Source: Dehalococcoidia bacterium
Lineage (GTDB): Bacteria > Chloroflexota > Dehalococcoidia > GIF9 > UBA5629
NCBI GenBank assembly: GCA_028716085.1
Contig: JAQUQM010000012.1
Span: forward strand, 1-32,920
DNA: 32,920 nucleotides
Direction of reading: 5' to 3'
The stretch's first letter is position 1; the number at the start of each line of letters is the position of its first letter. Position numbers and translations under genes: made by a program. Below are positions 16,760 through 24,308 of the stretch, in pieces. Below the pieces are notes generated by a model. The model was given only the letters and a program-made list of their open reading frames with translations. It did not search any database and had not been told where the DNA came from.

Positions 16760-17545
16760 ATGAGCTATATCCCTGCAATCGAGTGCAATGTACGTGAATT
16801 CATTGCTTTCACAGGCGCCGGTATGCTTGAAAATGGAAAATCAGTGTTTGTAGGCACAGGTCTGCCCATGATAGCAGGAATACTGGCACAAAAAACACAT
16901 GCTCCAAACCTGTTGATAATATTTGAAGCAGGTGGAGTAGGTCCGATATTGCCCGAGTTGCCTATATCAGTTGGACAATCTCTGACATGCCATCGCGGTG
17001 TTGCAGCATCGAGTATGCACGATGTAATGGCTTCATGTCAGGCTGGTTTTATCGATTATGGCTTTCTGGGCGGAGCGCAAATAGATATGTACGGTAATAT
17101 AAATACTACGTGCATTGGAGACCATAATCTGCCTAAAGTACGACTGCCGGGCAGTGGTGGCGCCAACGACATAGCTTCATTTGCTAACAAGACTATTATT
17201 ATCGCTGCTTCTCAATCCAAGCGCACATTTGTTAATAAGCTGGATTTTCTCACATCGCCTGGGTATTTGGACGGACCTGGCGCTCGTGAAAAGGCTGGGC
17301 TGCCTCTCAGTACCGGGCCGTATAGGGTTATTACTCAGCTTGCGACCTACGGTTTTGATGAAAATACTAAACAGATGAAGCTAATTTCCCTACATCCTGG
17401 TGTGTCGCTCGAGGAAGTCCAGGACAATTGCAGCTTCGATATGCTCATTCCTGAGAAATATACTATCAGTCCGGAACCCTCCGAAAAGGACCTGCATATT
17501 CTGCGAAAGGAAATCGATCCGACCGGGATTATGATAGGTAAATAG
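16760..17545 (+). CDS. Family I CoA-transferase, beta subunit (GctB-like)
   Basis: A 261-residue subunit. Glu56 in IIFEAGGVGP is the probable nucleophile that forms the glutamyl-CoA ester; the equivalent residue of Acidaminococcus GctB is Glu54. GGAQIDMYGNINT and GSGGANDIASF are typical beta-subunit motifs. It pairs with the upstream alpha gene. Together they duplicate the activity of the single-chain enzyme at 4699-6471, so the island may exchange CoA between two different acyl pairs. Confidence 0.92.
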   Translation: MSYIPAIECNVREFIAFTGAGMLENGKSVFVGTGLPMIAGILAQKTHAPNLLIIFEAGGVGPILPELPISVGQSLTCHRGVAASSMHDVMASCQAGFIDYGFLGGAQIDMYGNINTTCIGDHNLPKVRLPGSGGANDIASFANKTIIIAASQSKRTFVNKLDFLTSPGYLDGPGAREKAGLPLSTGPYRVITQLATYGFDENTKQMKLISLHPGVSLEEVQDNCSFDMLIPEKYTISPEPSEKDLHILRKEIDPTGIMIGK

Positions 17546-17665
17546 AAAACTAGTGGAATGTAGTTTAGTAACTATATTCAAAGACAGAAATGTTCCAAGT
17601 TAAGTAACAATTCTTGAGAGAATAATTATCAATTAAAGATATTTTGTTAGTACTAAGGAGATAGC

Positions 17666-18034
17666 ATGGAAAGAGTTAAATGGATGGAGACGAGAGGTAA
17701 GAAAGTTCTATACATTGACTATAGGGGGCTGGTGGGGCTAAAAGGTGAAGCCGAGGCGAATGCAGTATGGGAAGAATCTCAAAGGATTTTGAAAATGTCG
17801 CCAACGAAGGTATTAATGATGACCAATTTTAACGAAGCACATGGCAGCAAAGAATTTATGGACCGTATCAATAAAGAAGGTAAAGAAACCAAAGACAAGG
17901 TTGAAAAATCGGCATTGTTAGGGATAACAGGGGTTAAATCCATCCTGTTCTCTGCTTATGTTCGTTTTACCGGGCAAAATAATTTAAAGTCATTCGATAC
18001 AGAGGAAGCAGCAATAGAATATCTGGTTTCATAA
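17666..18034 (+). CDS. Small STAS/SpoIIAA-like protein of unknown function
   Basis: A 122-residue protein with alternating strands and helices: KVLYIDYRGL near residue 15, an internal helix, then SALLGITGVKSILFSAYVRFTG and a C-terminal FDTEEAAIEYLV. The pattern resembles small STAS/SpoIIAA-like stand-alone proteins found beside signalling genes. No catalytic residues are visible. It is the last gene of the plus-strand run, 120 bases after the CoA-transferase, with a ribosome binding site AAGGAG. It could be a regulator or a structural accessory. The family call is tentative. Confidence 0.6.
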   Translation: MERVKWMETRGKKVLYIDYRGLVGLKGEAEANAVWEESQRILKMSPTKVLMMTNFNEAHGSKEFMDRINKEGKETKDKVEKSALLGITGVKSILFSAYVRFTGQNNLKSFDTEEAAIEYLVS

Positions 18035-18103
18035 AGATGGTGTATGCCCTGCTTGGCGCAATCGCCAGTTAAATGCCTCAATAAGTCAATTGTCTGTAGG
18101 TTT

Positions 18104-18125
18104 GTCTGACCGGTTGAAATCAGAC
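18104..18125 (+). terminator. Possible hairpin at the end of the catabolic operon
   Basis: GTCTGA (18104-18109) and TCAGAC (18120-18125) pair around a 10-base loop, and flanking TTTG/CAAA can extend the stem with a bulge. There is no following T-run, so factor-independent termination is doubtful. Confidence 0.3.
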
Positions 18126-18148
18126 TCAAATCAAAGCCAAGTAAGCTA

Positions 18149-18367
18149 GCAATAAATAAGTCTATGCGGATAATATTAATATTTTAAGTTTATTGGAGAC
18201 CATCAATAGGAACGACAGGACTTTTTGATGCAATCCATATCTAGCATGTGGAAATTCCCAGCAGGATAGAGCTGGTCACAATGAACATGACATATTCCAC
18301 ACAGGAAAAGATGGAAGAGGTCGGCCTGCCCGGATTTCTCATCAGCAGGTTGGGGTGGGGTGTATGA
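18149..18367 (+). pseudogene. Chimeric gene fossil: oxidoreductase start fused to MPE end
   Basis: Bases 18149-18306 are a degraded copy of 13139-13294: the ligase stop, the spacer and the first 34 codons of the oxidoreductase (about 80% identical). Bases 18307-18367 copy the last 61 bases of MPE (about 87% identical). The join lies within CCACACAGGA (18297-18306), a decamer both intact genes carry there. The reading frame continues across the join, but the start codon is ATA (18206) and codon 13 is TAG (18242-18244). It cannot be translated normally and is read as the scar of an illegitimate recombination. It ends two bases before the SRP RNA promoter. Confidence 0.85.
18297..18367 (+). repeat. 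Direct-repeat copy 2: MPE 3' end
   Basis: Second copy of 4288-4358, same orientation. Together the copies bound the island between MPE and the SRP RNA gene. Confidence 0.85.
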
Positions 18368-18369
18368 TC

Positions 18370-18398
18370 TTGAAAAGTTCGGCATGGCATAGTAGTAT
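18370..18398 (+). promoter_or_regulatory. SRP RNA promoter
   Basis: TTGAAA (18370-18375) and TAGTAT (18393-18398) are 17 bases apart. The expected start point at about 18404-18405 coincides with the 5' end of the RNA inferred from pairing. Confidence 0.7.
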
Positions 18399-18403
18399 TT
18401 GTC

Positions 18404-18673
18404 CGGGTCGTGCTAGGCGGGGAACTAGCGGTGCCCTGTACCCGAGATCCGCTATAGCGGGGTCGAATTCCGGCTAGAGGTTTTATCTGTCAGGACTGTG
18501 AGAGTTAAGCGGTGATGAGGGCTGGGTCTTGCGCGGCGGAGTGCTATGAATCCCGTCAGGTCCGGAAGGAAGCAGCGGTAAATAGTAAACTCCGGGTGCC
18601 GCAGGGTTACCTGGTTGGAGCTGGCTGGCTGGAATAAGCTGATGGGTATCATCGAAGGCCGGTGCACGGCCCA
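18404..18673 (+). ncRNA. ffs: Signal recognition particle RNA, large bacterial type
   Basis: The universal core GTCAGGTCCGGAAGGAAGC is at 18555-18573 and the matching GGTGCCGCAGGG is at 18595-18606. The 5' part, with GTGCTAGGCGGGGAACTAGC and GGTGCCCTGTACCCG, is the Alu-domain sequence of the long (Bacillus-type) SRP RNA. The ends pair: GGGTCGTGC (18405-18413) with GCACGGCCC (18664-18672). Inner helices CTGGGT/ACCTGG and CGGAGT/ACTCCG also pair. The length is about 270 bases. It is the scaffold for Ffh in targeting membrane proteins. rsmA follows 30 bases later. Confidence 0.95.
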
Positions 18674-18702
18674 CTAAATAAAGATGTAATAAGTCGCCAC
18701 AC

Positions 18703-19554
18703 GTGTCAAAGAAGGCAGTATCACCTTCCGATAAAATCCGAGGCCAGTTGCTGGGTTCAGGTCTGCGCTCCAGAAAAAGCCTCGGCCAGAATTTTCTTGT
18801 CGATGATGATATCCGGGACAAAATAATTAGGTCCGCCCAACTGTCAGTCGATGACGTTGTAATAGAGGTTGGACCAGGATTGGGAGCGCTGACCGCAGAA
18901 CTGATAAAAAAAGCAGGACGGGTCATTGCCGTTGAAAAGGACGATCAACTGGCCCGACGGCTTGGCGACAGATTCAAGCAGTATCGCAATTTGCAGATTG
19001 TAAATGCCGATATACTTGAAATTAGCCTGGAAAATATCGTGAAAAATGACCGCGGTTACAAAGTCGTGGCCAACATACCGTATTATATTACTTCACCAAT
19101 TCTGCACATGTTTATCCATTCTAAGCTGAAGCCTTCCATGATGGTTGTCATGATGCAGAAAGAAGTGGCTGAGGCAGTTACTGCCAAACCCGGTAAAATG
19201 AGCTATATTTCGGTGAGCATGCAGTTATTCAGCAAACCGGAGATTGTATGTCCTGTGCCGTCAGGCAGCTTTTATCCTGAACCGAAAGTGGACTCAGCCG
19301 TAGTGAAATTCAATATGCTGCCGGTACCGGCGGTGCCAGTGGATAATATAGAGAGATTCCTGAATATTGTGCAGCGGTGTTTTGCAGCTCCCAGGAAACA
19401 ACTGAGGAACTCCATGGCGCTCGGTTTGGACATTGATAGCGGAATGTCGAAGGAGATTCTGGACAGGGCAGGCATCGATTACCAGCGGCGTGCGGAGACC
19501 CTGTCGCTGACGGAATGGCGTGCTCTATACCTGGAAGTAGTGGTAAGGAGGTGA
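18703..19554 (+). CDS. rsmA: 16S rRNA dimethyladenosine transferase RsmA (KsgA)
   Basis: A 283-residue SAM-dependent enzyme that dimethylates two adjacent adenines in helix 45 of 16S rRNA. Motifs: LGQNFLVDD at about residue 27, the SAM-binding EVGPGLGALT and the catalytic NIPYYITSP. Length is normal. The start is GTG 18703; no good ribosome binding site is present between the SRP RNA and the gene, so it may be read from a processed transcript or lack a leader. ispE follows three bases after the stop. Confidence 0.95.
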   Translation: MSKKAVSPSDKIRGQLLGSGLRSRKSLGQNFLVDDDIRDKIIRSAQLSVDDVVIEVGPGLGALTAELIKKAGRVIAVEKDDQLARRLGDRFKQYRNLQIVNADILEISLENIVKNDRGYKVVANIPYYITSPILHMFIHSKLKPSMMVVMMQKEVAEAVTAKPGKMSYISVSMQLFSKPEIVCPVPSGSFYPEPKVDSAVVKFNMLPVPAVPVDNIERFLNIVQRCFAAPRKQLRNSMALGLDIDSGMSKEILDRAGIDYQRRAETLSLTEWRALYLEVVVRR

Positions 19555-19557
19555 AGC

Positions 19558-20418
19558 GTGCTTATTTTACAATCTCCAGCCAAAATAAATCTGGTTCTTG
19601 AAATCATAAGCAAGCGGGATGACGGTTACCACGAAATAAAGAGCATTATGCAGACCATCGGTTTGTATGACATGATTAGATTTGAGGAAGCACAGGACCT
19701 TGAATTGAACTGCACTGTGTCACAGCTTCAGACGGATAACAACCTGGTAATGAAGGCGGCCCAGCTACTCAGGCAGGTCAGCGGCTGTAAAAAAGGCTCG
19801 CGGATAAAACTGGATAAAAGGATACCCTGGAGTGCCGGTTTTGGTGGAGGCAGCAGCAACGCGGCGATCACTTTAATTGGTTTGAACAGGATGTGGGGGC
19901 TGAATTACCCGGAACGGGAGCTGGCTGATATTGGCAGCCGTATAGGTTCGGATATCCCATTTTTCATATATGGCGGCACCTGCCTTGCGGAAGGAAGAGG
20001 TGAAAAAATCTCTCCTTTACCCGATATTGTGCCAGAGTGGTTTGTGTTTATAAAGCCGGATATACCCGACCAGGCAAACAAAACAACAAGGTTATACGGC
20101 ATGATGCAGCCGGCAAATTATACCGAGGGCACGCACGCAACCGGCATGCAGGCATTGATTGAAAGCGGCGGCAGATTGACATCCGCCTCTCTTTATAATG
20201 CATTCGACTATGTCGTGTTTAAGGCATATCCGGAACTGGTCAGGTACTGGGGGCCTTTCCACCGCAGCGGCGCTGGCAAACTGCACCTGGCCGGCTCCGG
20301 GCCCGCTATCTTTACACTGGCGGAGGACGAAGCGAAGGCCAATGAAATAAAGCAAAAACTGGCCGAGCAGGGCATAACTTCCATCGTTGTTCCAAGTGCT
20401 AAAAGAGGCTCAATTTGA
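19558..20418 (+). CDS. ispE: 4-diphosphocytidyl-2-C-methyl-D-erythritol kinase IspE
   Basis: A 286-residue GHMP kinase of the MEP pathway to isoprenoids; it phosphorylates the 2-hydroxyl of CDP-methylerythritol. The N-terminus has SPAKINLVLEI and the ATP-binding loop PWSAGFGGGSSNAA. Toward the C-terminus is LAGSGPAIFTL. The GTG start follows a strong TAAGGAGGTG ribosome site inside the end of rsmA. The rsmA-ispE pair is common in bacteria. It overlaps the next gene by four bases (TTGA). Confidence 0.95.
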   Translation: MLILQSPAKINLVLEIISKRDDGYHEIKSIMQTIGLYDMIRFEEAQDLELNCTVSQLQTDNNLVMKAAQLLRQVSGCKKGSRIKLDKRIPWSAGFGGGSSNAAITLIGLNRMWGLNYPERELADIGSRIGSDIPFFIYGGTCLAEGRGEKISPLPDIVPEWFVFIKPDIPDQANKTTRLYGMMQPANYTEGTHATGMQALIESGGRLTSASLYNAFDYVVFKAYPELVRYWGPFHRSGAGKLHLAGSGPAIFTLAEDEAKANEIKQKLAEQGITSIVVPSAKRGSI

Positions 20419-21014
20419 AAGAGAACGGCCAGGAAAAAACGAAAAAAAGTATCAGATGGCTTGAAGAGGGGCTGCTGCTTCTGGCTATGATAGCCTTTTC
20501 GTGCGCCATTGTTTTCTTGCTTACAGAACTGCAGGATTATTTTCGCCTTTCGCTACGCAGCTATTCATGGGTTGCCTATCTTCTTGTCTTTGCGGTCAGC
20601 ATGTTGAGCAGCGCAACTATTTTTATTCCGGCTCCGGGAGTGGCCTTTGTACTTGCCGCTGCCGCTGTCTGGGATCCGGCCTTTGTGGCAATTGCGGCAG
20701 GTACCGGGGATGCCTTAGGTGAAATGACATCATACTGGGCGGGCTACGCGGGGGAGAAAATAATGGTCGATGAACGCTTACCGGCATATCAGAGAGCCGT
20801 ATCCTGGATGAATCGGTATGGTATATGGGCGGTTTTTACTGTCGCACTGGTGCCGCTGATGCTTTTTGACCTGATAGGCATGGCCGCCGGAGCATTAAAA
20901 ATCACGTGGTGGAAATTCCTGCTGGCAACTCTGGCGGGTAAAATCCCCCGGGCTTTTGTGGTGGCCTACCTGGGGCACCAGATACCCCTAGTGATCCATC
21001 CCTGGATCAGATAA
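20415..21014 (+). CDS. VTT-domain (DedA/SNARE-associated) membrane protein
   Basis: A 199-residue integral membrane protein with about five hydrophobic segments. The VTT/DedA signatures are FIPAPGVAFVLAAAAVW, AIAAGTGDALGEMTSYWAG and the C-terminal MAAGALKITWWKFLLATLAGKIPRAF (kept short here). Family members act in lipid or small-solute transport and membrane homeostasis. The start is TTG 20415, overlapping the ispE stop, with AGAGG upstream. Its last 27 bases overlap the 3' end of the convergent CCA-adding gene. Confidence 0.85.
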   Translation: MKENGQEKTKKSIRWLEEGLLLLAMIAFSCAIVFLLTELQDYFRLSLRSYSWVAYLLVFAVSMLSSATIFIPAPGVAFVLAAAAVWDPAFVAIAAGTGDALGEMTSYWAGYAGEKIMVDERLPAYQRAVSWMNRYGIWAVFTVALVPLMLFDLIGMAAGALKITWWKFLLATLAGKIPRAFVVAYLGHQIPLVIHPWIR

Positions 21015-22259
21015 CCTGCTGATTATTGATCTGGCCAGTCTCTCTTCGCCCAGCCTCGTTTTAACTTCTCCATTAAGTTTTGCTGCAAGCAAATCCTGTA
21101 AGACCGCTCCAATAAGGCGGCCTTCGGGGATTCCCATCTTGACCAGGTCCCTGCCGTTTAGTAGAGTTTTAGTGAAACGAAGCTTGTCTAAGTATAAATC
21201 CAGGTAAGCGCGCATACGACGTGACGTGTGGTAAAGAGCGTTCGCCCTGATTGCCGGAGGGGAGAAATCCTTGAGCAAGGAATATATATCAGCTCGCTTA
21301 ATTTCCCTGTCACCCATTAGGCCGAGACGGGTTTTCAGGTTTATTGTTTGCCGGCATAAATCGCCGAGCTTGCCTCTGTGTATGTTAAGGCGCCTCAGCA
21401 ATTCATCGAGTTCGGATTGCTTCAGGTTGTAAACCAGCAGGCAATAATATAATTGAACTGCGGAAGCGGGTTTGGCGTGATTTCCGGCACTGGAAAAAGC
21501 TTCGTTGACATCATAGTTCCAATGAAGATGGCGATGCAATTTCTGCAACACTGCAAGCTGATCAGCACGATGGATGATTCTTGCCGGCTCAGGTTCGCCG
21601 AACCACAGAGAAACTTCCTTTCTCAAACGGTCACCGCTGATTCTATCCAGCATATCCAGGTCCCGCGTAAGCAATTTTGCAGTCTTTGTTTCGATTTCGA
21701 AATCCAGCCTCTGTTCGTAACGAATTGCCCTCATAATCCTGGTGGCATCATCGGTAAAACTTTCACTGTGCAATACGCGGATGAGTTTATTTTCGATATC
21801 CTGCCTGCCGTTATATAAATCGATCAGTTCACCGAACTTCCCGGGTGCAATGCACAGGGCCAGGGCGTTGATCGTAAAATCCCGGCGGAATAAATCTGCT
21901 GTTATGTCCCCGGGCTTGACGGACGGCAGCGCACCGGGGCGGCTGTATGTTTCGCTGCGGCAGGTGGCAAAATCGATTTCATAACTGCCCGCTTTAAGCG
22001 TTGCAGTACCGAATTTTTTATAAGATGTGATCCCGGTTTTTAGTGTCTGTGCCAACAATTCCGCAAACCCGATGGCGTCACCCTCTATCATAATATCGAT
22101 GTCTTCATTTTTCCGCTCCAGAAGAAGGTCACGTACTGCGCCGCCCACCAGGTAAATCCCGTATGACATGCTGCGGGCCAGATTTCCTGCCTGCATGACC
22201 AACTGAACAACGGGTTCAGGAAAAGCCTGTTTAATCAGTTTCGAATAGTTCTGAGACAT
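20988..22259 (-). CDS. tRNA nucleotidyltransferase (CCA-adding or related)
   Basis: A 423-residue class II nucleotidyltransferase. Motifs: YLVGGAVRDLLL (about 37-48), NEDIDIMIEGD (metal-binding Asp residues), RRDFTINALAL and RIMRAIRYEQRLDFEI. It should build or repair the 3' CCA of tRNAs. It could be a CCA-, CC- or A-adding enzyme, which sequence alone does not settle. The start codon directly follows the CPBP gene stop (TAAATG), with no strong ribosome site, implying translational coupling. Confidence 0.9.
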   Translation of the reverse strand: MSQNYSKLIKQAFPEPVVQLVMQAGNLARSMSYGIYLVGGAVRDLLLERKNEDIDIMIEGDAIGFAELLAQTLKTGITSYKKFGTATLKAGSYEIDFATCRSETYSRPGALPSVKPGDITADLFRRDFTINALALCIAPGKFGELIDLYNGRQDIENKLIRVLHSESFTDDATRIMRAIRYEQRLDFEIETKTAKLLTRDLDMLDRISGDRLRKEVSLWFGEPEPARIIHRADQLAVLQKLHRHLHWNYDVNEAFSSAGNHAKPASAVQLYYCLLVYNLKQSELDELLRRLNIHRGKLGDLCRQTINLKTRLGLMGDREIKRADIYSLLKDFSPPAIRANALYHTSRRMRAYLDLYLDKLRFTKTLLNGRDLVKMGIPEGRLIGAVLQDLLAAKLNGEVKTRLGEERLARSIISRLSDPGMDH

Positions 22260-23189
22260 TTAACCGCCGGATTTGGATATTTCCATATTCTTAATAATCT
22301 CATTGACCGGCTCTTTTGTTACAAACCTGTCGTAGACAAAGAGCCCGATATTGGCAATGCCGAATACGATAAATCCTGCCAGACCGGTAATCCCGACCAG
22401 AAGATCATCGCCGCCCGAGATGAGCAAGACGGATAGTCCGGCTGTGGCATTGATTGTGCCGTGGAAAATGGAAGCTGCTATAACGGATTGTGATTTCAGC
22501 CTGATGTAGCTGAAGAGCGGGGCCATTATTATCGTCCAGCCTGTCATCATAAGTACGCCGATCTGTGGATGTTGAGGGTAGTTGAATCCCTGTAATATGA
22601 GGGGAGCATGCCAGATACCCCAGATTAATCCGATGAGTGCCGAGGATTTCCAGAACCCGAGGAAGTTCAATTCTTTCTGCAGAAGTCCGCGCCACCCCAG
22701 TTCCTCTCCGAAGGCGAATACGGCATTAATAGTGGTGCCTGCTATCAGGCCCTGTATCAGCATCAGCCAGAAAGGATGGACTGTAATGTCCACCAGCTGC
22801 TTTTTCATCAGCTCGATTTGCTCAGGTGTCAGCGTACCCTGAAGCGAGTTAAAGAAGCCGGACATATCGGGGGTAAATGTTATACCCGGGAAAAGCAGGC
22901 TGACCCCCATGGTAGCAACAGCGATAAGGGGAGGGAGAAACCAGGCAAAGAAAAACCAGGAATTTATTTTGAAGGAGATCCCCAGTGGCGCAGCCAGAGT
23001 TTCCTTGAATATGGCTTTTTGTACTATGATGGCAACGGTCATAGGCACCAGCATGTAGGCTACGCCAAGCAAAGCTATTCCGATGTTGTCGAATTTACCT
23101 CCAAGCGCGAGGTAGACGTAAACCATGGAATAGTTGATAAGGAAAGTCAACCCCAGGAAAAGTAGGATCTTTCTCGTACGCAAACTCAT
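22260..23189 (-). CDS. CPBP family intramembrane protease
   Basis: A 309-residue protein with about eight hydrophobic segments and the CAAX-protease motifs EELGWRG (Glu162, Glu163), IWGIWHAPLIL (His195) and IFHGTINA (His243). These are intramembrane metal-dependent or Abi-type proteases; bacterial roles range from prenyl-protein processing to bacteriocin immunity. No substrate is suggested here. Ribosome site AGGAG lies ten bases before the ATG. It is followed directly by the CCA gene. Confidence 0.88.
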   Translation of the reverse strand: MSLRTRKILLFLGLTFLINYSMVYVYLALGGKFDNIGIALLGVAYMLVPMTVAIIVQKAIFKETLAAPLGISFKINSWFFFAWFLPPLIAVATMGVSLLFPGITFTPDMSGFFNSLQGTLTPEQIELMKKQLVDITVHPFWLMLIQGLIAGTTINAVFAFGEELGWRGLLQKELNFLGFWKSSALIGLIWGIWHAPLILQGFNYPQHPQIGVLMMTGWTIIMAPLFSYIRLKSQSVIAASIFHGTINATAGLSVLLISGGDDLLVGITGLAGFIVFGIANIGLFVYDRFVTKEPVNEIIKNMEISKSGG

Positions 23190-23247
23190 CAGTATAGGGC
23201 TCCTAAATTACTGTTTCCCTGCAACTCAAGATAGCATGGAAAATTTA

Positions 23248-24273
23248 CTATTTCGGGAGATTAATGTGTGCTGCTTTTTCATAGAGTGAACAAGAACCTT
23301 CAACCGCCTGTAGTTGTTCCATGGTTCCGAAAGCTGTAAGGATACACCCCATCTCCACCTGTGTTTCTGTGCCCGGACTAACGATCAGGTTGCCTTCTTT
23401 CCCTCTCATGGCAAGAATACGAACTCCGGGAAATTGCTCCATTATGTTCTGAATATTCAAGCCTATAAGAGACGATCCTTCGCCGACGAAAATTTTCTCT
23501 ACAATTACCTCACCTTCTTTACCTGCCAGCACCGTTTCTATGTATTGTACTGTAGTCGGGCGCAAGGACAGGCGGGCCATCTGCTGCCCGCCAATAACTT
23601 CAGGAAGAATGATATGACTTGCGCCGGCCTGTTTGAGCCTCCTGGCAGCTTCGTTATTGCTGGCGCGACTGATAATGATGAGCTCAGGATTCAATTCCCG
23701 GGCAGTCAGGACGGCGTATGTATTGTACGCATCATCACCAAAGGCGGTGATAAGACCTCTTGCACGCTGTATGCCTGCGCGTACGAGCACTTCATGCTTG
23801 GTGGCATCATCCATTATTGCCAGGCAATCTTCCTGCACCGCGAGTGTATAGCTGTTAAGATAATGTTCAATGACTACGAAATCAGCCTTCTCCAGCTTGA
23901 GAGTACTGGCTATGGCTTCGCCAACACGGCCGTAACCGCAGAGAATGAAATGCTGATTGAGCTTCTTGATCCTGGCTTCCATACGACGCCTCCTGAAAGT
24001 TCCAAACTCACTTTCAAATGTTGTCTGAACGAAACTAGTTAGAATATAGATCGCGGTTCCAACTCCACCCAGGGCCAGAATAACGGTGAAGACACGGCCG
24101 CCCTGGGAGAGCGGTTGGGTCTCAGCAAATCCCACGGTGGTTATCGTGATCACCGTCATATAAAAAGCATCGGCTATGCTCCACCCTTCTATGACGGAGT
24201 ACCCGATCGTGCCGAAGAGAAGCATGAAAAGCAGGGCCAGGGACAATTTTATAAGACGGTTTCTAGTACCCAT
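23248..24273 (-). CDS. Two-TM potassium channel with RCK (TrkA) domains
   Basis: A 341-residue channel protein: TM1 at about 9-27, pore loop with selectivity filter TTVGFAE (45-51), TM2 at about 62-83, an RCK-N Rossmann domain (LCGYGRVGEA at 111-120) and a C-terminal TrkA-C domain. The filter has Ala where Gly is usual in TVGYGD. The layout matches MthK-like ligand-gated K+ channels. It is in the minus-strand run between the FN3/redoxin gene and the protease. Confidence 0.9.
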   Translation of the reverse strand: MGTRNRLIKLSLALLFMLLFGTIGYSVIEGWSIADAFYMTVITITTVGFAETQPLSQGGRVFTVILALGGVGTAIYILTSFVQTTFESEFGTFRRRRMEARIKKLNQHFILCGYGRVGEAIASTLKLEKADFVVIEHYLNSYTLAVQEDCLAIMDDATKHEVLVRAGIQRARGLITAFGDDAYNTYAVLTARELNPELIIISRASNNEAARRLKQAGASHIILPEVIGGQQMARLSLRPTTVQYIETVLAGKEGEVIVEKIFVGEGSSLIGLNIQNIMEQFPGVRILAMRGKEGNLIVSPGTETQVEMGCILTAFGTMEQLQAVEGSCSLYEKAAHINLPK

Positions 24274-24308
24274 TGCGACAGCCCGCGAGAATTAAACTCT
24301 GCACAGTA

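Noticed and set aside
18242-18244. In-frame TAG in the chimeric fossil, possibly a pyrrolysine codon
   Set aside because: The start codon is also lost and the fossil is a degraded copy; no pyl genes are in view. A stop in a dead gene is the simpler reading.
18452-18926. Long minus-strand open frames over the SRP RNA and rsmA start
   Set aside because: They lie antisense to a clear structured RNA and a conserved gene, with no ribosome site or recognisable motif.
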